Shown here in pieces: positions 1 through 13,700 of a stretch of DNA of 64,000 nt. The position numbers and the translations under genes are program-made. Under the pieces are notes generated by a model that was given only the letters and a program-made list of their open reading frames with translations, did not search any database and had not been told where the DNA came from. Origin of the DNA: Diploscapter coronatus (lineage: Eukaryota > Nematoda > Chromadorea > Rhabditida > Rhabditidae); the NCBI GenBank assembly GCA_964036155.1, contig OZ038422.1:1984001-2048000 (forward strand), read 5' to 3'. Numbering within the stretch: position 1 is the first letter of the stretch; every line of letters begins with the position of its first letter.

Positions 1-121
1 TGAGCTTTAAAGACACATTATCAAGATGATAATAGCATTTAACTGATTAGAAACCGGTCGATTGAAATTTAAATCTAAGTTGCTGTAACATTAGAGTTAA
101 ATTTCGAGTATTCCTGTTTTC

Positions 122-3100
122 AGTAGAACAACTGCCCGCAATTTGGGAGATCCCCAAAACTACTCCGGTTAGCATTGTCGAAAAGAAGCGAGCTGATACG
201 GAGAAAGCATATGGATATAAGGTGATCAATAAAAATCTATGTCATCATTTAAAAAAGAATACTTTTCCCCAAATGATTGAAAAGTGTTCATGTGAGTTTT
301 TCAACAAAAAATTGCTATTTACGAATGATTGTAAACTTTACTTAATCTTTAAAAAGAAACATTCAAAATAAGTGGGCTTCCTGTACTTACAGACGAATAG
401 GGAGAGTAGGGTATGTAGGAAAAGCGAAGAAATAAGAAAAAGAGCGATCTGTAAATGCAGCCGTCTGTGTCTGTCGTCCATCGCAGATACAGGAGACCAA
501 ATAGGTGAAGTTAAAGATGAGAAGGTTGAATTTGAGTTAAATTTATTGCGAGTCCTATATTTTAGATATAAATTTAGGGTGTCAAAGACCCAATCGCTTT
601 AAAAGCGAAGGCGATGGAAAACATCATCTTCGCCGTGGATCAACTAACCGCCGATCAAAAATACGCAATCACCTACAATCGATCGGAATTCATCATCAAA
701 TGCTCGTTCAACCAGGAGGAGTGTGATTTGGAGAAGTATTCTTCATTGTCTTTGCAAAATTTTGAAACATTCGTTATTTGGCACGCATACATTTCAGATA
801 TTCACAATTAGAGGTGAATCCTATCATTCCATTTCAGTGACTTCGTTACATATTTGGATCCTACATTCGGCGCTTGTTTCACATACCATTCCGCAAATGA
901 GTCAAGAAGCATTTCTAGCGGCAGAGCTGGTCCTAACTATGGTATGCAAAAATTTTCACTATTGATATCACTTATAAGTTATTGGTTTATAAAAAAAAAA
1001 ACCTTTATATTTATACTTTCACTCTCTATCTTATTCATACAGTAATATCTCCGCGTTTCGAGATTATGATAACCAGTATCATTTATCCATAATATATTGT
1101 TGATGCCGAAATCTGAGAGGTCGAAAATTAGGGAAGAAAGAATGATTTTAGGCAAGTCTCTAATTCTTGATTTTCTAGCCACTAAAAATAACTGCACCAC
1201 TTTACACGCCTCCCAGATTTCGGCATCAACAATACAATAATTTCAAGAAGCTAGCAATTTGCTACGTTTTTAATATAAAATTGAATTTTAGGACTCCGAA
1301 TCGAAGTGCTCGTAAATATCACCGAATATTTGCCGACTACCGAAGCAGCTGGCGTCCGTTTGACGGTTCATTCTCACGACGAACAGCCATTTCCCGATAC
1401 TCACGGATTCTCCGCCCCCACTGGATTCGTGTCTTCATTTGGGATTAAATTGGTAATCCAGTTCATCCAAAATAATTATTATCAATTGTTTTGTGATATC
1501 ACGACATATAAATAAAATTGGAAAAGAACAGAGTCATGTCTCAAGTTTTCATAATGATATATTCACTCTATAATGGTATAAATTTTCAAATTTACAAAAA
1601 AGTACTTTCAGCAATCAATCACCCGACTACCTGAGCCATATGGGGATTGCGTTGAAAACGGAAAGGATGAAAAGTTCATCTACACAGACAAGGCTTACAG
1701 CACTGAAGGTTGCAATTATTTATGTACCTTACTTATGTTTAGAGCAAAGATGTATGGAGTTCTTTTAGAGAAAACATGCGAGAAATAGTGTGTAGAGTTT
1801 GAGTTTGAGTCTTATTGTGTCGTATTGTGAATGCTAGCAGACCAGACACGTTAAATTTGTAGAATATCGATCATGATATGCATAAAAGTGAATAGAATTT
1901 GTATTTAAACTCATTTCTATTATCGATTTCAAATCAAGATTTTTGAAAATGTTGGCACACTGATGACATCGGAATTAAAACTACGTAAAATCAGCCATGC
2001 TATGGATTATATCGAAAACTAATTCATAAACTCTCCTGCAATTTACCATGGAAAAATCTTGAACATATTACTACAAGAGAAATAAGCGAATTAGAATAGT
2101 GTTGTAATAACTATTGCAAGTGAAATCTTGAAACTTATTTCAGGCTGTCAGCGAAGTTGCATCCAAAAATATCTGTTCGATAATTGCGGGTGCGGTGACC
2201 CCAGGTACCCGCCTTACAAAACGAACCGAAATTGCCCTGTGGATGATCCGAATAAACGTAATTATTTTCTCGAAAGATCCCAAAGAAGTTGTCAAAAACC
2301 TTTTACTCTTCAAAAAGACTAATTTCCCACAATATTCACAGGAATAACTTTGAAATTTCCGTAATTATCCAAACGTAGCATTTCGATAATTCAACATTTT
2401 TTACTTAGGCTTATTTAATTCTGCAAAAATGATATATTAAAAAAGCATGAAGCTCAAATACTTCAGAATATCCTCTTGTATTCCACGCCCACTTTTTTCC
2501 TTCTCCCTACCTTCCACCTCTACCCCCTTCTCAAAAAATGGGTGTGGAATACGAAAGGTCATTCAGGATCCTGCATCAACAGGCAGTTTTTGAACGCCAC
2601 AAAGCAGTCGACGAGTAAAAACTGTACCTGCAAACAGCCGTGCCGGGAGACGGTTTATTCGGTCTCGTATTCCGCAGCGCGATGGCCGGCCGTACCGGCC
2701 GACTTGTCTGGATGCCCCATCGGACTGTCGCCTCAGCATTGTCTTCTTTACAAGAGAGAGCAGGGAGCGATGGTCGAGGTATAAATTATAAGCTATTAAT
2801 AAAAATCATAGCGTTATAACGTCATAAAATCAATAATTACCTCACACTGTCTAATTTGTAAAAGGGAACAGGACACTATGAATGGGGTATAATTTGTAAC
2901 TTATGAAAAACGTCATAATTTGTTTGGTAACGATATTGTATTATCATGACATAAGGCTATAATGTAACTTAAGCCATGATATGATATCGAAATTTTAGGT
3001 CTACTTCGAGAAACTAAACTATGAATCACTTTTGGAAAGAGAAGCGTTTGGGGTAATCCAATAATTTCATCTTTCTCATAATCATGATTTTTTAATTTAG

Positions 3101-3482
3101 TGGTCAAACTTACTCTCAGACTTTGGTGGTCAGCTAGGTAAACTACTTCTACCTAAAGATTGAATTGTAAACTTTTAGGACTGTGGATGGGAGTTTCCGT
3201 GATTTCTGTTATGGAAGTAAGCTATTTGTCGCATTTTAAAATTAGACTTCCTTAAAATCCATTGAAATATTGTTGTATCATTAAATTTTGCAGGTTCTAA
3301 TATTCTTCTGTGACTTGATATTCACTTTCCTGGGCATCAAAAGGCACAAACAAAAGACGAACAAGTTGAACAATCGCCGAGCGTCGCTACGCAACTCGAT
3401 CAGGAAAAAGACCGACTCGAATAAAATGAACAACAACGTCGACTATGATAGCATGTTGGACAATCACGATCATCAGCATTGA
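122..3482 (+). CDS. DEG/ENaC (degenerin-like) cation channel subunit, 5' truncated by window edge
   Basis: Amiloride-sensitive-type sodium channel subunit of the plasma membrane. Exons read as 122-226, 606-735, 838-941, 1292-1452, 1612-1708, 2144-2257, 2567-2778, 2999-3052, 3101-3137, 3179-3216 and 3294-3482. The join of the first two exons is not settled in phase. The extracellular part shows family landmarks: the block [18 protein letters not shown], the Cys-rich stretch [20 protein letters not shown], and [18 protein letters not shown] with the W-P that follows. The last membrane helix begins [20 protein letters not shown] and contains the G-V-S that matches the family's G-x-S selectivity-filter motif. 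The intracellular tail is basic, then ends NHDHQH before TGA. TM1 and the N-terminus lie upstream of the window. The family is secure; the exact ortholog is not. Confidence 0.9.
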
Positions 3483-4376
3483 TGACTATTTGATACTTGT
3501 GGGTAAAAATGAACATATTTCATTGACAACAAAGTTGGTTTATCGACCTATATTTATTATTGTAGAAAATAAATCTTATAAAATAATAACTATTATTATT
3601 CTAAAAGAATTATGAACCACACATTTGCTTTATTATTTTCTAATGATGAATGACGAATAATCCCATGAACTTCACTTTATGAGTCATCATTGCATGAATT
3701 TTCTTGTTCGCTGTTTGACTTCAACTTCAAATATTTACCGAAAATGTCGCGTAATAAGAAAAATTTAGACGCCCGCAGAAGGTTTAGAAAATGTTTCATT
3801 TAATCCAAATTCCAAAGTCTAAGGGTTCTGAACTCAAAAATTCTTTCTTAAAAATGCCATTTTATCACCATCTTGAAAAAAATCCAAATGTTTTCTTCGT
3901 TCTATACACCGGTCAGTATTCTATGAAACTTTGTGCACATTATAATTTTATCACTGAAATTGTATCATAGTCTCTCTTCCTTGATCAATTCTTATCACAT
4001 TGTTATAAATACACTTTTAAAAGCGTCTAATGTAAGATATAGTCTCATCTCTATCAGGCCCATTTTATCAACGTTTTTCTGCTTCGTATTTTTTTCTGCC
4101 ACGTTTGAAAAGGAAGCACTTTCTGGAGCTTCCATTCTAGTCTATCCTAGCTTTATGAGTTGTAAATACGACTATAAATTTCTGGAAGAACGTTCATTTC
4201 TGTTATTTGGAAACATTTTCGATTTCTTTATAGATCTTTCTCCGAAGAACTACACCGCGCTTTGTCTTTTTTGCATATGAGTTTATGCAAGTCTCCATTT
4301 CTCATTTTCACGCATTTATCGTTTTTTACCAACTTTTAAAACTTTTTTTTTTAGGGTTTTTCTTCTAATCAGGAAA
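3483..4376. other. Intergenic, no gene seen
   Basis: This AT-rich stretch lies between the channel gene and the START-like gene. It holds an AATAAA-type signal shortly after the channel stop (about 3569). The open frame at 3933-4280 has no splice context, no recognisable domain and a low-complexity composition, so it is not called. Confidence 0.6.
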
Positions 4377-5099
4377 ATGCAGATTTCTCTTCACGGCCAT
4401 ACTGATACCATTAATGATCCCAAGGTGTGTGTGTGTATGTGTAATCCACAATTCTTACCCTTTTAAACCCTCTGGTTCTACAAATTCAATCATTTACTAT
4501 TTCACAATTTTTCTATGTCTTTTGCAGTACGAAACAGCAGTCAAGCATACGGCCGAGGTTTTCGAGGAGGCTCTGAAAATTTTCGGCGATATTTCGCACG
4601 GAAATCATGGAGAGTGGAAGGTCAAGAATGAGAAGGACGGTCACAAGTGCTTCAAGAAGCGATACAACTTGGGCAAAGTGTATTGGGTTCCGGTATGCTG
4701 GCGGATTGGCGATTAGAGTCTTCGCGACTTCATGAACAACAGGGAAATAGAGTGTAGAGTTAGGAGATGATAGGGTAGCAAAATCTCGCTTTACGGACTA
4801 TTTCACCAGGTTTAGAAGTGGCGAAAAACACAAATTGCAGCATGATTTAAAAAAAAAAATTTTGTTTGGTTTAGGTAGAAACGAACGTATCAATTGAAGA
4901 CGCTTTTTTGGATCATTGGGATAAGGTAATTTTCTTAATTTCTAAAATGTTTCAAGGAAATTCGACACACATTCGGAGATAAGCATTTCAGTATTCCATC
5001 GATACTTTATCGTCACAAATATATTTGAGTCGTTATTTGGCACAGAAATCATTTTTTTTATGTCTCAAAGAATTGTGTGGCACGAATGATAAAATCTGA
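4377..5099 (+). CDS. Short START-like lipid-transfer domain protein (N-terminal half of the domain only)
   Basis: Exons read as 4377-4424, 4528-4692, 4875-4925 and 4992-5099, all in phase. An alternative last exon, 4957-5028, is also in frame. After a short N-terminus the protein has an amphipathic helix (ETAVKHTAEVFEEALKIF), a W-K-V-K-N-E strand, then GKVYWVPVETNVSIEDAF and HWDK. This order (helix, basic strand, G-K-V-x strand, then a helix ending L-W-D or H-W-D) resembles the start of StAR-related lipid transfer domains. A full START domain needs about 200 residues, and only about 120 are present here. It could be a truncated gene, a pseudogene, or one whose later exons I failed to recognise. 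A possible further piece lies near 5160-5260. Confidence 0.45.
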
Positions 5100-6365
5100 T
5101 AATGCTTGTATAAACCATTTTTCTGGTTTATTATTAAGACGCATTCTTCGAATAACCCGAACAAAATATAAAGAGTGGTCGGACAATTGCAGAAGTGTCT
5201 CGGATCCGAACCAAACTTATATGGTGGATACACCCATGGGCCCTAATCACAAGAATTAGGTTTTTAGGCCTCGTCCCCAAAAGTGGGCGGGGCTAGGCGG
5301 GGGTCAAGGTTGAGCATTTTCACAATTTGGCACCCCTCAGGGAGTACAAAGGAAACTTTTTTGCTATAAAAGATTTTCGAAAAATCTAAAAAGCATAAAG
5401 TAGCCCATGTAATTGCGCATCTTCTGATATATAGGTTTTTGGGGGTCAACCACTTGCTGAAATTGATAGAAATGGACTCGAATATTACTCTCCAGTCAAT
5501 TTCGAGTCGATTGATATCCATTTTGGTATAGTACCACTCGGGTACCATATGGGTGGTATACCATGGACCCATATGGTAGCATGGTAAAGTGGTAGCGCGG
5601 TACTCTGGGAAAAAAAGAAGTATTGCCCTTCAACTGCTATATCCCGAAAAGATTTTTCGAATTCGTTTGATTTTCGAAAAGTCATGAATTTTTGAAAATT
5701 TTTGCTATTTTAGAGATTTGACCCATTCAAACCTTCATACCACGCATACCATTATAGCTAGACCCAAAGTGTCTTCACAAAAGTTGCTCAGTTTTTCAGG
5801 GGCTATCGATTGGTGTATCGTTTGTGGGGTTGCCATTGATTTTTGAAAAATCAAAATTTTCAGGTTCGACTTCGGACGGGTTTTTCGATATGATGCCGTG
5901 TCGATTTCTTCGAAATAATTTTTGAATTAGCATGAGTAGGACATGTACTTTGTTTGGTGAAAATATTAGGATGTAATACACACGGCATTGTATGTAACTT
6001 TCGATTTTATCCCGAAGACCCATGTTTTTTGACGTTTTTGCACTGTTTTTAGCCGTAACTTGCGATAGGAAGGTCGGATCCGAGAAATGTTCGCACCAAT
6101 CGACTCAGCTCGTCGAACTGAACAATCTGATATAGGTTTCGGGGTGTCGGGATGACTTTTGAAATTTGACCCCCGTACCCGTGTACCCGAGCCTGGACTT
6201 GAAAACTCCGGGAAAAAGCCCCGAAATCGTGTTCTCCAGGTCGAATATAGGTAGAAAACACTAAAAAACCCTGGAAAAATGAAACTTTTACCATTGGTCA
6301 CCCCCCTCTCTATAGAGAGCCGATTTTCTCACAGACTCGGTCTTAAATTCTAAATGCACTGGCGT
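5100..6365. other. Non-coding, repeat-like region
   Basis: No convincing gene. Around 5540-5600 there are short clustered palindromic motifs (gtaccatatgggtggtatac-like). Open frames at 5966-6301 on the minus strand have Pro/Ser/Arg-rich translations typical of non-coding DNA and show no splice logic. Confidence 0.5.
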
Positions 6366-6559
6366 CAGACCTAGGGGGCACTTTCGTCAGACGAAAAAAA
6401 TCTATGGGGGGTAGGTCGCACGGGCAAAATTTCCGTTATGACGTCATCACACTATGGCGTAATTTCAGATTATTGATTGATTAGAGATACAAAATTCTCA
6501 AGAAAATATATAAGGGGTAGGTCGCAAGGGGTTTCTGACGATCGTCCTCCCTAGGTCTG
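6366..6559. mobile_element. hAT-like MITE with perfect 8-bp target-site duplication
   Basis: A 194-bp non-autonomous element. The left end reads CAGACCTAGGGGGCAC and the right end is the complement of CAGACCTAGGGAGGACGATC. It is flanked on both sides by ACTGGCGT (6358-6365 and 6560-6567). CAG termini with 8-bp duplications are characteristic of hAT transposons. Sub-terminal motifs (TAGGTCGCA, TTTCGTCAGACG) recur in the copies at 9327-9415 and 51169-51362. It has no coding capacity. Confidence 0.85.
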
Positions 6560-6825
6560 ACTGGCGTAGAGTTTCAGCGTTTGAATATCTACTCCGGTCG
6601 GCGTAGTTAGTCATATAATAAGGGGGGTGGCTGGTGGCTGGTAGGCTTGTATGTGTGTGCACTCTCAAACTTGGGTAATTAAACCATTTATTTAAAACGA
6701 ATAATATATAAAAATTATAAATAATAAAAATAAAAAAATATATAAAATAAAAATATAAAAGACGGATGACACCTCCTCTACGCTTGCGATCTGCGAGAAT
6801 GCCGCCCCCAAACGACTTGAATGTG

Positions 6826-6891
6826 TGTCGAGGGACAATATTATGATTATAAAGAAAGAAAAGAAATTTATAGAGCATTGTCCCTCGACAC
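6826..6891. repeat. Short perfect hairpin, 15-bp arms
   Basis: GTGTCGAGGGACAAT is followed about 36 bp later by its exact complement. This may be the folded core of a small inverted-repeat element. No target duplication was resolved. Confidence 0.75.
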
Positions 6892-7396
6892 CTCGACCAA
6901 AAATATGGGGGAAAGGACAGCATTATAAAGAAATTAAGATAATTTTTGACTTCGCCCATCCCCCCCTTCCCGGAAGAGAGTCGTGTTCACGACAAAAGTT
7001 ACGAAATTAAAGTTGAAGAAAACAAATCAGAATTCACTAAGATGATTGACTCCACGTACCATAAATTTCTAAATTATCATAGAAAATTAGACAATTCCTC
7101 TACTCTATTACTCCATTCTCTATTTCGAGATTTTGACGACTCGACTTATCAATGTGTCTTGAGCGAAATAGCGAATAATAAAATGATAATATAATGAAAT
7201 TTTCAATTCCTGGTTGATTTGGTCTTTTTTAAATTTTATTTAATCTATGGGTTTATCTACTTTGGTTTTATATTTGCAACTTCTATGGCTTTCCGCTGGA
7301 AAGCGTTCCAAAATTTCTACAACAACCGTGAAGGTCGTTCTTCGAATTTTACCTCTAAGATCTCTTATTGAGATAGTGTCGGGGCTCATCCCCAAT

Positions 7397-7543
7397 ATAC
7401 TTTCCCTCCCTGCGCTAAATCGCAGTGGGCGAGGCATCTTTCTCTCCCCCCAATTCAAACTCCTCAACTCGCTCACTCACCAACCACTCGGTTTGTCTCC
7501 AAAATTCATTGCAGGCTAGGATTTAGCGCAGGGATGGCAAGTA
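7397..7543. repeat. Inverted-repeat element, about 25-bp imperfect arms
   Basis: The left arm begins ATACTTTCCCTCCCTGCG. The right arm, read in complement, begins ATACTTGCCATCCCTGCG and continues into GCTAAATC. The element is about 147 bp and has no coding potential, so it resembles a MITE. Confidence 0.6.
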
Positions 7544-7763
7544 TATCGAGTTTGAGGCCGCATCGTCCTCATAAGTTTTTTGAGCAGGGTAAACATCTTG
7601 CGCCGGCCTTATCTGGTCGTGATGGAATTTTGGAACGCCTCTCCAAAGTTGAGAGGGCCATAACAAAAACGAATTTTTATGAAATTATGGAGAGTGAATG
7701 AATGTATGAAAATTTGAAAACGCAACACAATATTAAAAATTGGTAAAACTTTGGGATATGAAC

Positions 7764-10700
7764 TTACTCAACTCGAAGGAAACGCTTTCTATCATCACCA
7801 GAGTATGGCTTCAAACCATGCTTCTTCAGAATTTCCTTCTCTTCTTCCGTCCATTCAGGATTATCCGGATCTGCCCTGTTCTTTCTGTGTGCTTCATAGT
7901 GTTCCTTGTATATCACCACTCTGTAAATAATTGAATTTAAACAACCACTATCTAAATATATCGACTTACGCCAAATGACTGTTTAGGGCCCGCTTTAACT
8001 CTGCTGGAAATAAGTTCCTCACGCCTTTGCGACTTTTCCGCTCTATAAATAGGCAAAATGTGCAGCCTTTCACTGGACATTTCATGTATCCTGCTTGTGC
8101 GCTTCCCTCATCAACACACTTAGAAGCATGTTCTTTCCTTAAATTATCATCATTACAACTAAATATCAGGTATTTATTATTCTTCTCAATGAATAGTGAT
8201 TCCGGTAATTTGATTTTCATACGTCTTTTCATGTATTATAATAAATGGTTAATTAGACCCAATTATCCATGAAGAATTCATATTAAAATTTATACTAGAA
8301 AAATTAGAAAGAAACCTGTGGTTTCTGATACGAAATTCTCAATCAAAATTCAATTGAAAATAGGCAACTCAAACTTGTCGAGATTATTTTTTACCGGAAT
8401 TACTAGATACACCCTTTACTTACTTATAATGGTGCTCTAGCCCCTTGTCTCCCGCAAATATCTTAAGGCATCCCTTTTTGCAGTGCCTTAGCTCCACACT
8501 ATCACCACTGTTGTTCTTGAGCCGGTTTTCTTTGGCCAACTGCTTCAATTCGGATTCCTGGAATTTCCGATCAGGGTCATCTTTTCGGTGGTGCCCTCTA
8601 AATTTGGGTCAATCTTCTACTAGATATAGGATTATTCACTTACTCTAAATGACGGTTGATACTTCTTAGAAAGTTTCCCAGGACCATGTTCTTTTTTATC
8701 GGCCACTTCATATTCATATCGCAGTCGGCGATCGGGCACTTGAACATTTCCTCTTTATCGGTTTGTGTTCCCGTTAACGACGGCGGGGCTTGACTAGGAT
8801 CTCCTTTGCTAAACGTACACTTATTGTCAAACAGGCTGATATAGTCATATGAAATTGAGTTTCAACATTTCTAGCCATTCGTTCAAGAGATGTACATATC
8901 TATGCATAAAATATGTAAACTTTTTACCCCGATTGTTCCTTCGACTTCTTATGCGTGCTTAAATTAGATTTTTAATAAATATTCAAAAACTAATAAAGAG
9001 GATACCCTTCATGTGCTTTGAATCCGCCAGCAGATTCTGCCATAAATTTGCATGCAGTGCTTATTGGGCAGTCCAATTTAAATTTACTCACGTTCTCTGC
9101 ATGCTTACTAAATTGATATTGGTTACTCTTGAGTAGTGTGTGAATAGAGTTCATACTCCTTGTGCTTGTTTATTTCCTTGAGAGTGTATGCATAGAAGGT
9201 GCATTTTTGCCTGTCCCTCCTCACGACGTTGCACTCGCGTTTTTCGATCTCACCTGGCTTAGGATTGTCGTGTATATCACTATAAAATGAAAATTAGCAA
9301 GATTCTCTAGAAATCTGAATCCTAACCAGACCTAGGGAGGACGATCGTCAGAAATCCCTTTGCGACCTACCCCCCATTGATTTTTTTCGCCTGACGAAAG
9401 TGCTCCCTAGGCCTGATCCTAATCCTATAAGTAGAGAGCGCAAGCTCGGCCCACCCTGTAAAGTTAAAGTCAAGGAAGGCAACTTCGCTAAAATTTTCAA
9501 AAAATTCTAGCAATTTTGCGAAGCGATTTTTTCTGATTTTTCTTTTCCCACTATTAGATATGAACCTAGGGAACATTTTTGCTTCCGGGACATGCCCCCG
9601 AAACACGAGTTGAGCCCGCGAAAATGGACACTGAAATTTTAAAATCGCTCGTTTGAGCTTCATAGGCCATGCTTATGAGCGCTCACGCGGAATATGAAAG
9701 ATTACATTTTACTTGTTATTTTGTGATAGAAAATGCATCGTTTTTCAGCCCGCCGCAGGTCGCCGCTGCAAAAAACCATTTTTTGCTGAAACAACGCAAT
9801 ACCAAGTTATTTGGCACTTGTTTCATGGATTTTTGCACTCAAATTGCAGAATTGGCGTGGCCTATCACTTTGGGAATGATAAAAACCCATAGAAACTTCA
9901 GAATGTTCCAGGAACAAGCAAAGAAATTCAAACAAACGTCCTTACAAAGCCGCTCTCCCTTTGAAATAGCCTTTGCTCTATTCACTGCAAAGGCAGGGCA
10001 CGCTTTTCAATTGACGAAAAACAATAAATGCTTGGCGAAGAAAATAGGAAGAAAAGGGGGTTTTCGAATATCGTCTTCAAAAATTCATATCTTTGGTTAC
10101 ACTGATCCGTTTTTCATGCGGTTTCTTGCTATAATCCCGTCTAGCCCTACAGATTCCTAGAAAAATACTTCCATGACTTTGTCTTCAAATTGCGAATTTC
10201 ACTTGCGCTCTCTAGGTATATTCTGATAGCTTTTCACAGACTTACGTGATATGCTTTCCTAGTAAGTCTTTATCATTCGTGTGGTATATGCATTCAGGTA
10301 TGTCGCATTTCAAATCCTTCGACCTGTAATCGTCATGCTTTCTAAATAAGTATCGATTATTCTCCGGACATGTAATTTATATGTAAGAACCTTAAATGTC
10401 GTAGAAGATGTTGATATGTTCCAAATGTCTTCTTGCATACGGGGCATATAATGTCACTATTCGTTGGATTATGTATCTAAAATTACATGGGTTATAATTT
10501 AAATTTAGAAATTCACAGATAAATTTGGCTGCGCATTACGATTTCAATGTGTTAGCACGCCGTCTGTTATTTTTTGAAAATTTATTCTCCTCTAGTTTTT
10601 AGAGATCATTTGTGAGTATATACAGTGCTTACTCCTCTAGGTATGGTGAATCCGTATTCGGCAAACTTTTCGTCTTTGTCCTGTCCCTCTTTGATCATTG

Positions 10701-13700
10701 TAATAGTGCCGACGAAGAAGTTGTCCTGATTCAAGCTGGCGAACTCCTTGTAATAAGGAATAAGGACGCTAAAATTACAGCATTATTACTAATTAGCAAT
10801 ATTCGAAGGGTTATCTTCATGCTTTTACAGCTCAATGCTAATGTCATGAATGTAAGGGTTCGTAATTTGCTATGCATGAATTTACTTACGATTCCGGATT
10901 AGGCAAGTCGAAACGAATTGCCCTCCATTTGCCTTCTTTTTCATTTTTAATCCGAAGGCAGACATTTACAGATTCAGGTCTCAGATGCTTCACGTTGTCG
11001 ACGCCACCGCTTGCATCATAGGTGAAGCTAAAAGTACGCATATTTTCTACAATGTTTTCGATTAAATCCATTCCACATACTTGAACATGGCCTCGACTGT
11101 GACCTTGTCCATCTTCATGTCCTTTCTGATCTTTTTGCAGATGCCAATCTCGAAACCCCCCACATCCATATTTATCTAAATATTTTGATAAATACGGGAT
11201 TTTGATGAAGCTTATTTATTTTTATATTCATCATTTTTACAATTCATATGTACTATTTCGCCTATATGCGCAGAAAGCGCATTACTTCTTACCTCCTCAT
11301 TCTGAGGATACATGTTGACATTCTCGAAACTGCCTCCCAGACATGCCGAAAGCACATGGCCATATTGGTCTCCTGGTAGCCCGTTCTTCTCGGCTAATTT
11401 CATAGGTACTCCTCTTTGCCAATTGTGTGCACCTTTCCATTTACTTTGCTGATCCTTATCTAAAATTATCTTTTCATCAAGCTTTTTTTGTATTTCTAGA
11501 TCGTTAATATCTTACCGAAGAGCTTCTTCACTTCGAACTTTCCGTACAGATACTTCAGCCTTTTCCCTCCATTGCTGAAGATAGAGTGAAGTGTGATATG
11601 TCCATCCGAATTTCGGTTGATCTTCTTCTCGAAATCCGGAGTGCCGTAGTTGTTCTCTTTGCAGTCTTCCCGTACCTTCAACCGCATTTCATACCAATCA
11701 ACATTGGACTTAAAATATGCATTTTAGCCAATATTTCCGTAAGTCTGTCAATACCTTCATGATGTAACTTGGCAAATTGCCATAGTACGCCTCGAACTCC
11801 AGCTTTGGTTCCGGCTCTGTATACTTTTCTGAGTCGATGGCTTCTTTCTTCTTCTTGAAGTACGTCTTCTTCACACTGTAATTACTTCGTTGATATGGGC
11901 TTTTCGCTTTCTTTGCATACCCTCTTGGGTTCGGCATTGTGAAGTGGAGTTCTCCAACCAGCCCATTCTCCGCGTGGTATCGAAGATGCCAAACGGTTTC
12001 TTTGTAGCGCACGACGCCATTTACATTACCCTCGTTGATGTACCTGAATGATAAATATTAAACGATGAAATCGATTCTATGGTATGTATCTTACTCGACG
12101 ATGTAATCGATAGATCTTCCTTCATTGCGCATCAGGAAGTTTAACTGCCTCATTTCAAGCCCCTTCATGTTGAAGTTCACCTAAATCATAAATGGCTTAA
12201 CATGTCTAAATAAATGTCAGTTATCAAAACTTACAGCATTATTTTGAAAGAAGAGATTTTTGGCATCGTACGCTCCTCCCAATAGATACCCAATGATATG
12301 CCCTATATCATCGCATCCTGGGCAGCTGGCCTTCTTCATCAAATCCTCAAGGTTCGTCTTTGTTTCCTTATCTTCAGGCCTGCCCTTTGGCTTTGAATGA
12401 TCTAATAAGTAATTTTTATAAGTGAACATTTTATTTTTTTTTTTTTATGTATTTACAGAAGTCTAATACAGCATCGTATGTCAGCGTGCCATATGAGTAC
12501 TTCATCATTTTTGAGTTGGATTTGTCGTACACGGGGTGCAGGACAAGTGTTTTGACTCTGAATTCGACAGTTGAAACTAGTTCAATTGAAAAGTTTGACC
12601 GCTATTACGAATGATTGATGCTTCGCTCATTTTTCTATCAAAATCATTTTTCTATAGATAAATTCTTACATCCTTCCATCCGCCATTGGGTACGGAACTG
12701 TTTCTGCGGTTGCTTGATTGTTCAAGAAAGCATTTGCCAATTGGGCGTCCTGTCGCTCTTTGTCGATACGTTCAATCGTTCCTTTGAACGTGTCGTCTTT
12801 CCGCTAAAATATCCCTAGTTGCCATTCCATAAAATGACGAATTATATAAACTTACGTGTGAGCAGAAGTTAGGGATCGGCATATTCAACAATCCGCGGGC
12901 TGCGTTCTGAAATTTTGACAGTTTTACCTTCATCTAATATCAAATCATAGAATTTTACTTTCATTTGAAATATTGCAAAATTTGTTCAATTCCCATCCAT
13001 ACATTTCCTAGCGATTATATGATAACTGCTTACGCATTTGTTGAAGTCGGCTTCGCTATCGTAAAGTTTTACGACATAGTCGTTATAGGTCTTCAGCTTT
13101 TCCTTCACTTTATCAAAATCATCTGTGTCACTGAACATAAATGTTCATTTTTCAAGCTTATCAATCGACTCATTACCTATCGATCTCTAGCAGATCGTCG
13201 TCTTCGCCAGAATTGTTGTCATCGTCGTTAGAATTGTTGTCATCCTCGTCAGAATTCTTGTTACAAGTGTCGTCGTCTTCGTCATAATTGTCGTCGTCTT
13301 CCTCCTCCGCGTCAGCGGTACATTCCGATTCATCTTCTTGCCTTCGAGCTTCATCCTTGCGCTCCTTTTCAACTTTGATTCTCCCTTCTTCCTCACAACG
13401 AAGTTCTTCTTGGCTTTCAGCCTCCATCTGCTCTCGTCTCGCTTCCTCTCCTTTCACTCGTGCACCCCGTAGTGGTAAAGATGCGCTAGCTATGTTTGAC
13501 GGCTTCATGGTGGAAGTGGTTGCTGGCTTTGGCGAAGTAGTAGACCTTAGGTTATACCTTGGAGTGCTTGTGGTTAGATCATCTCCTAGTGCACGAAGTG
13601 GAGGCTCTGTGGTGCTTGAAGGCCTCGTGATTCTTGAAGCCCTCGTGGTGGAAGTGGTTGCTGGCTTTGGCGAAGTAGTAGACCTTAGGTTATACCTTGG

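Larger units (their letters stand above)
6560..7763. other. Repeat-rich intergenic DNA between the MITE and the nuclease/zinc-finger gene
   Basis: It contains the hairpin at 6826-6891, the inverted repeat at 7397-7543 and an A/T-only tract at 6675-6760. A frame at 6946-7194 (+) encodes a charged 82-residue peptide without a recognisable domain. Minus-strand sequence 7520-7690 could hold another 3' exon of the neighbouring gene, but I see no clear acceptor. Confidence 0.4.

Noticed and set aside
5966..6301. 111-codon minus-strand open frame
   Set aside because: Composition and lack of splice sites or domain point to chance opening in repeat-like DNA.
9669..10160. 163-codon plus-strand open frame
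   Set aside because: It lies wholly inside the TAGAGAGCGCAAG element, in an intron of the opposite-strand gene, and shows no transposase-like motifs.
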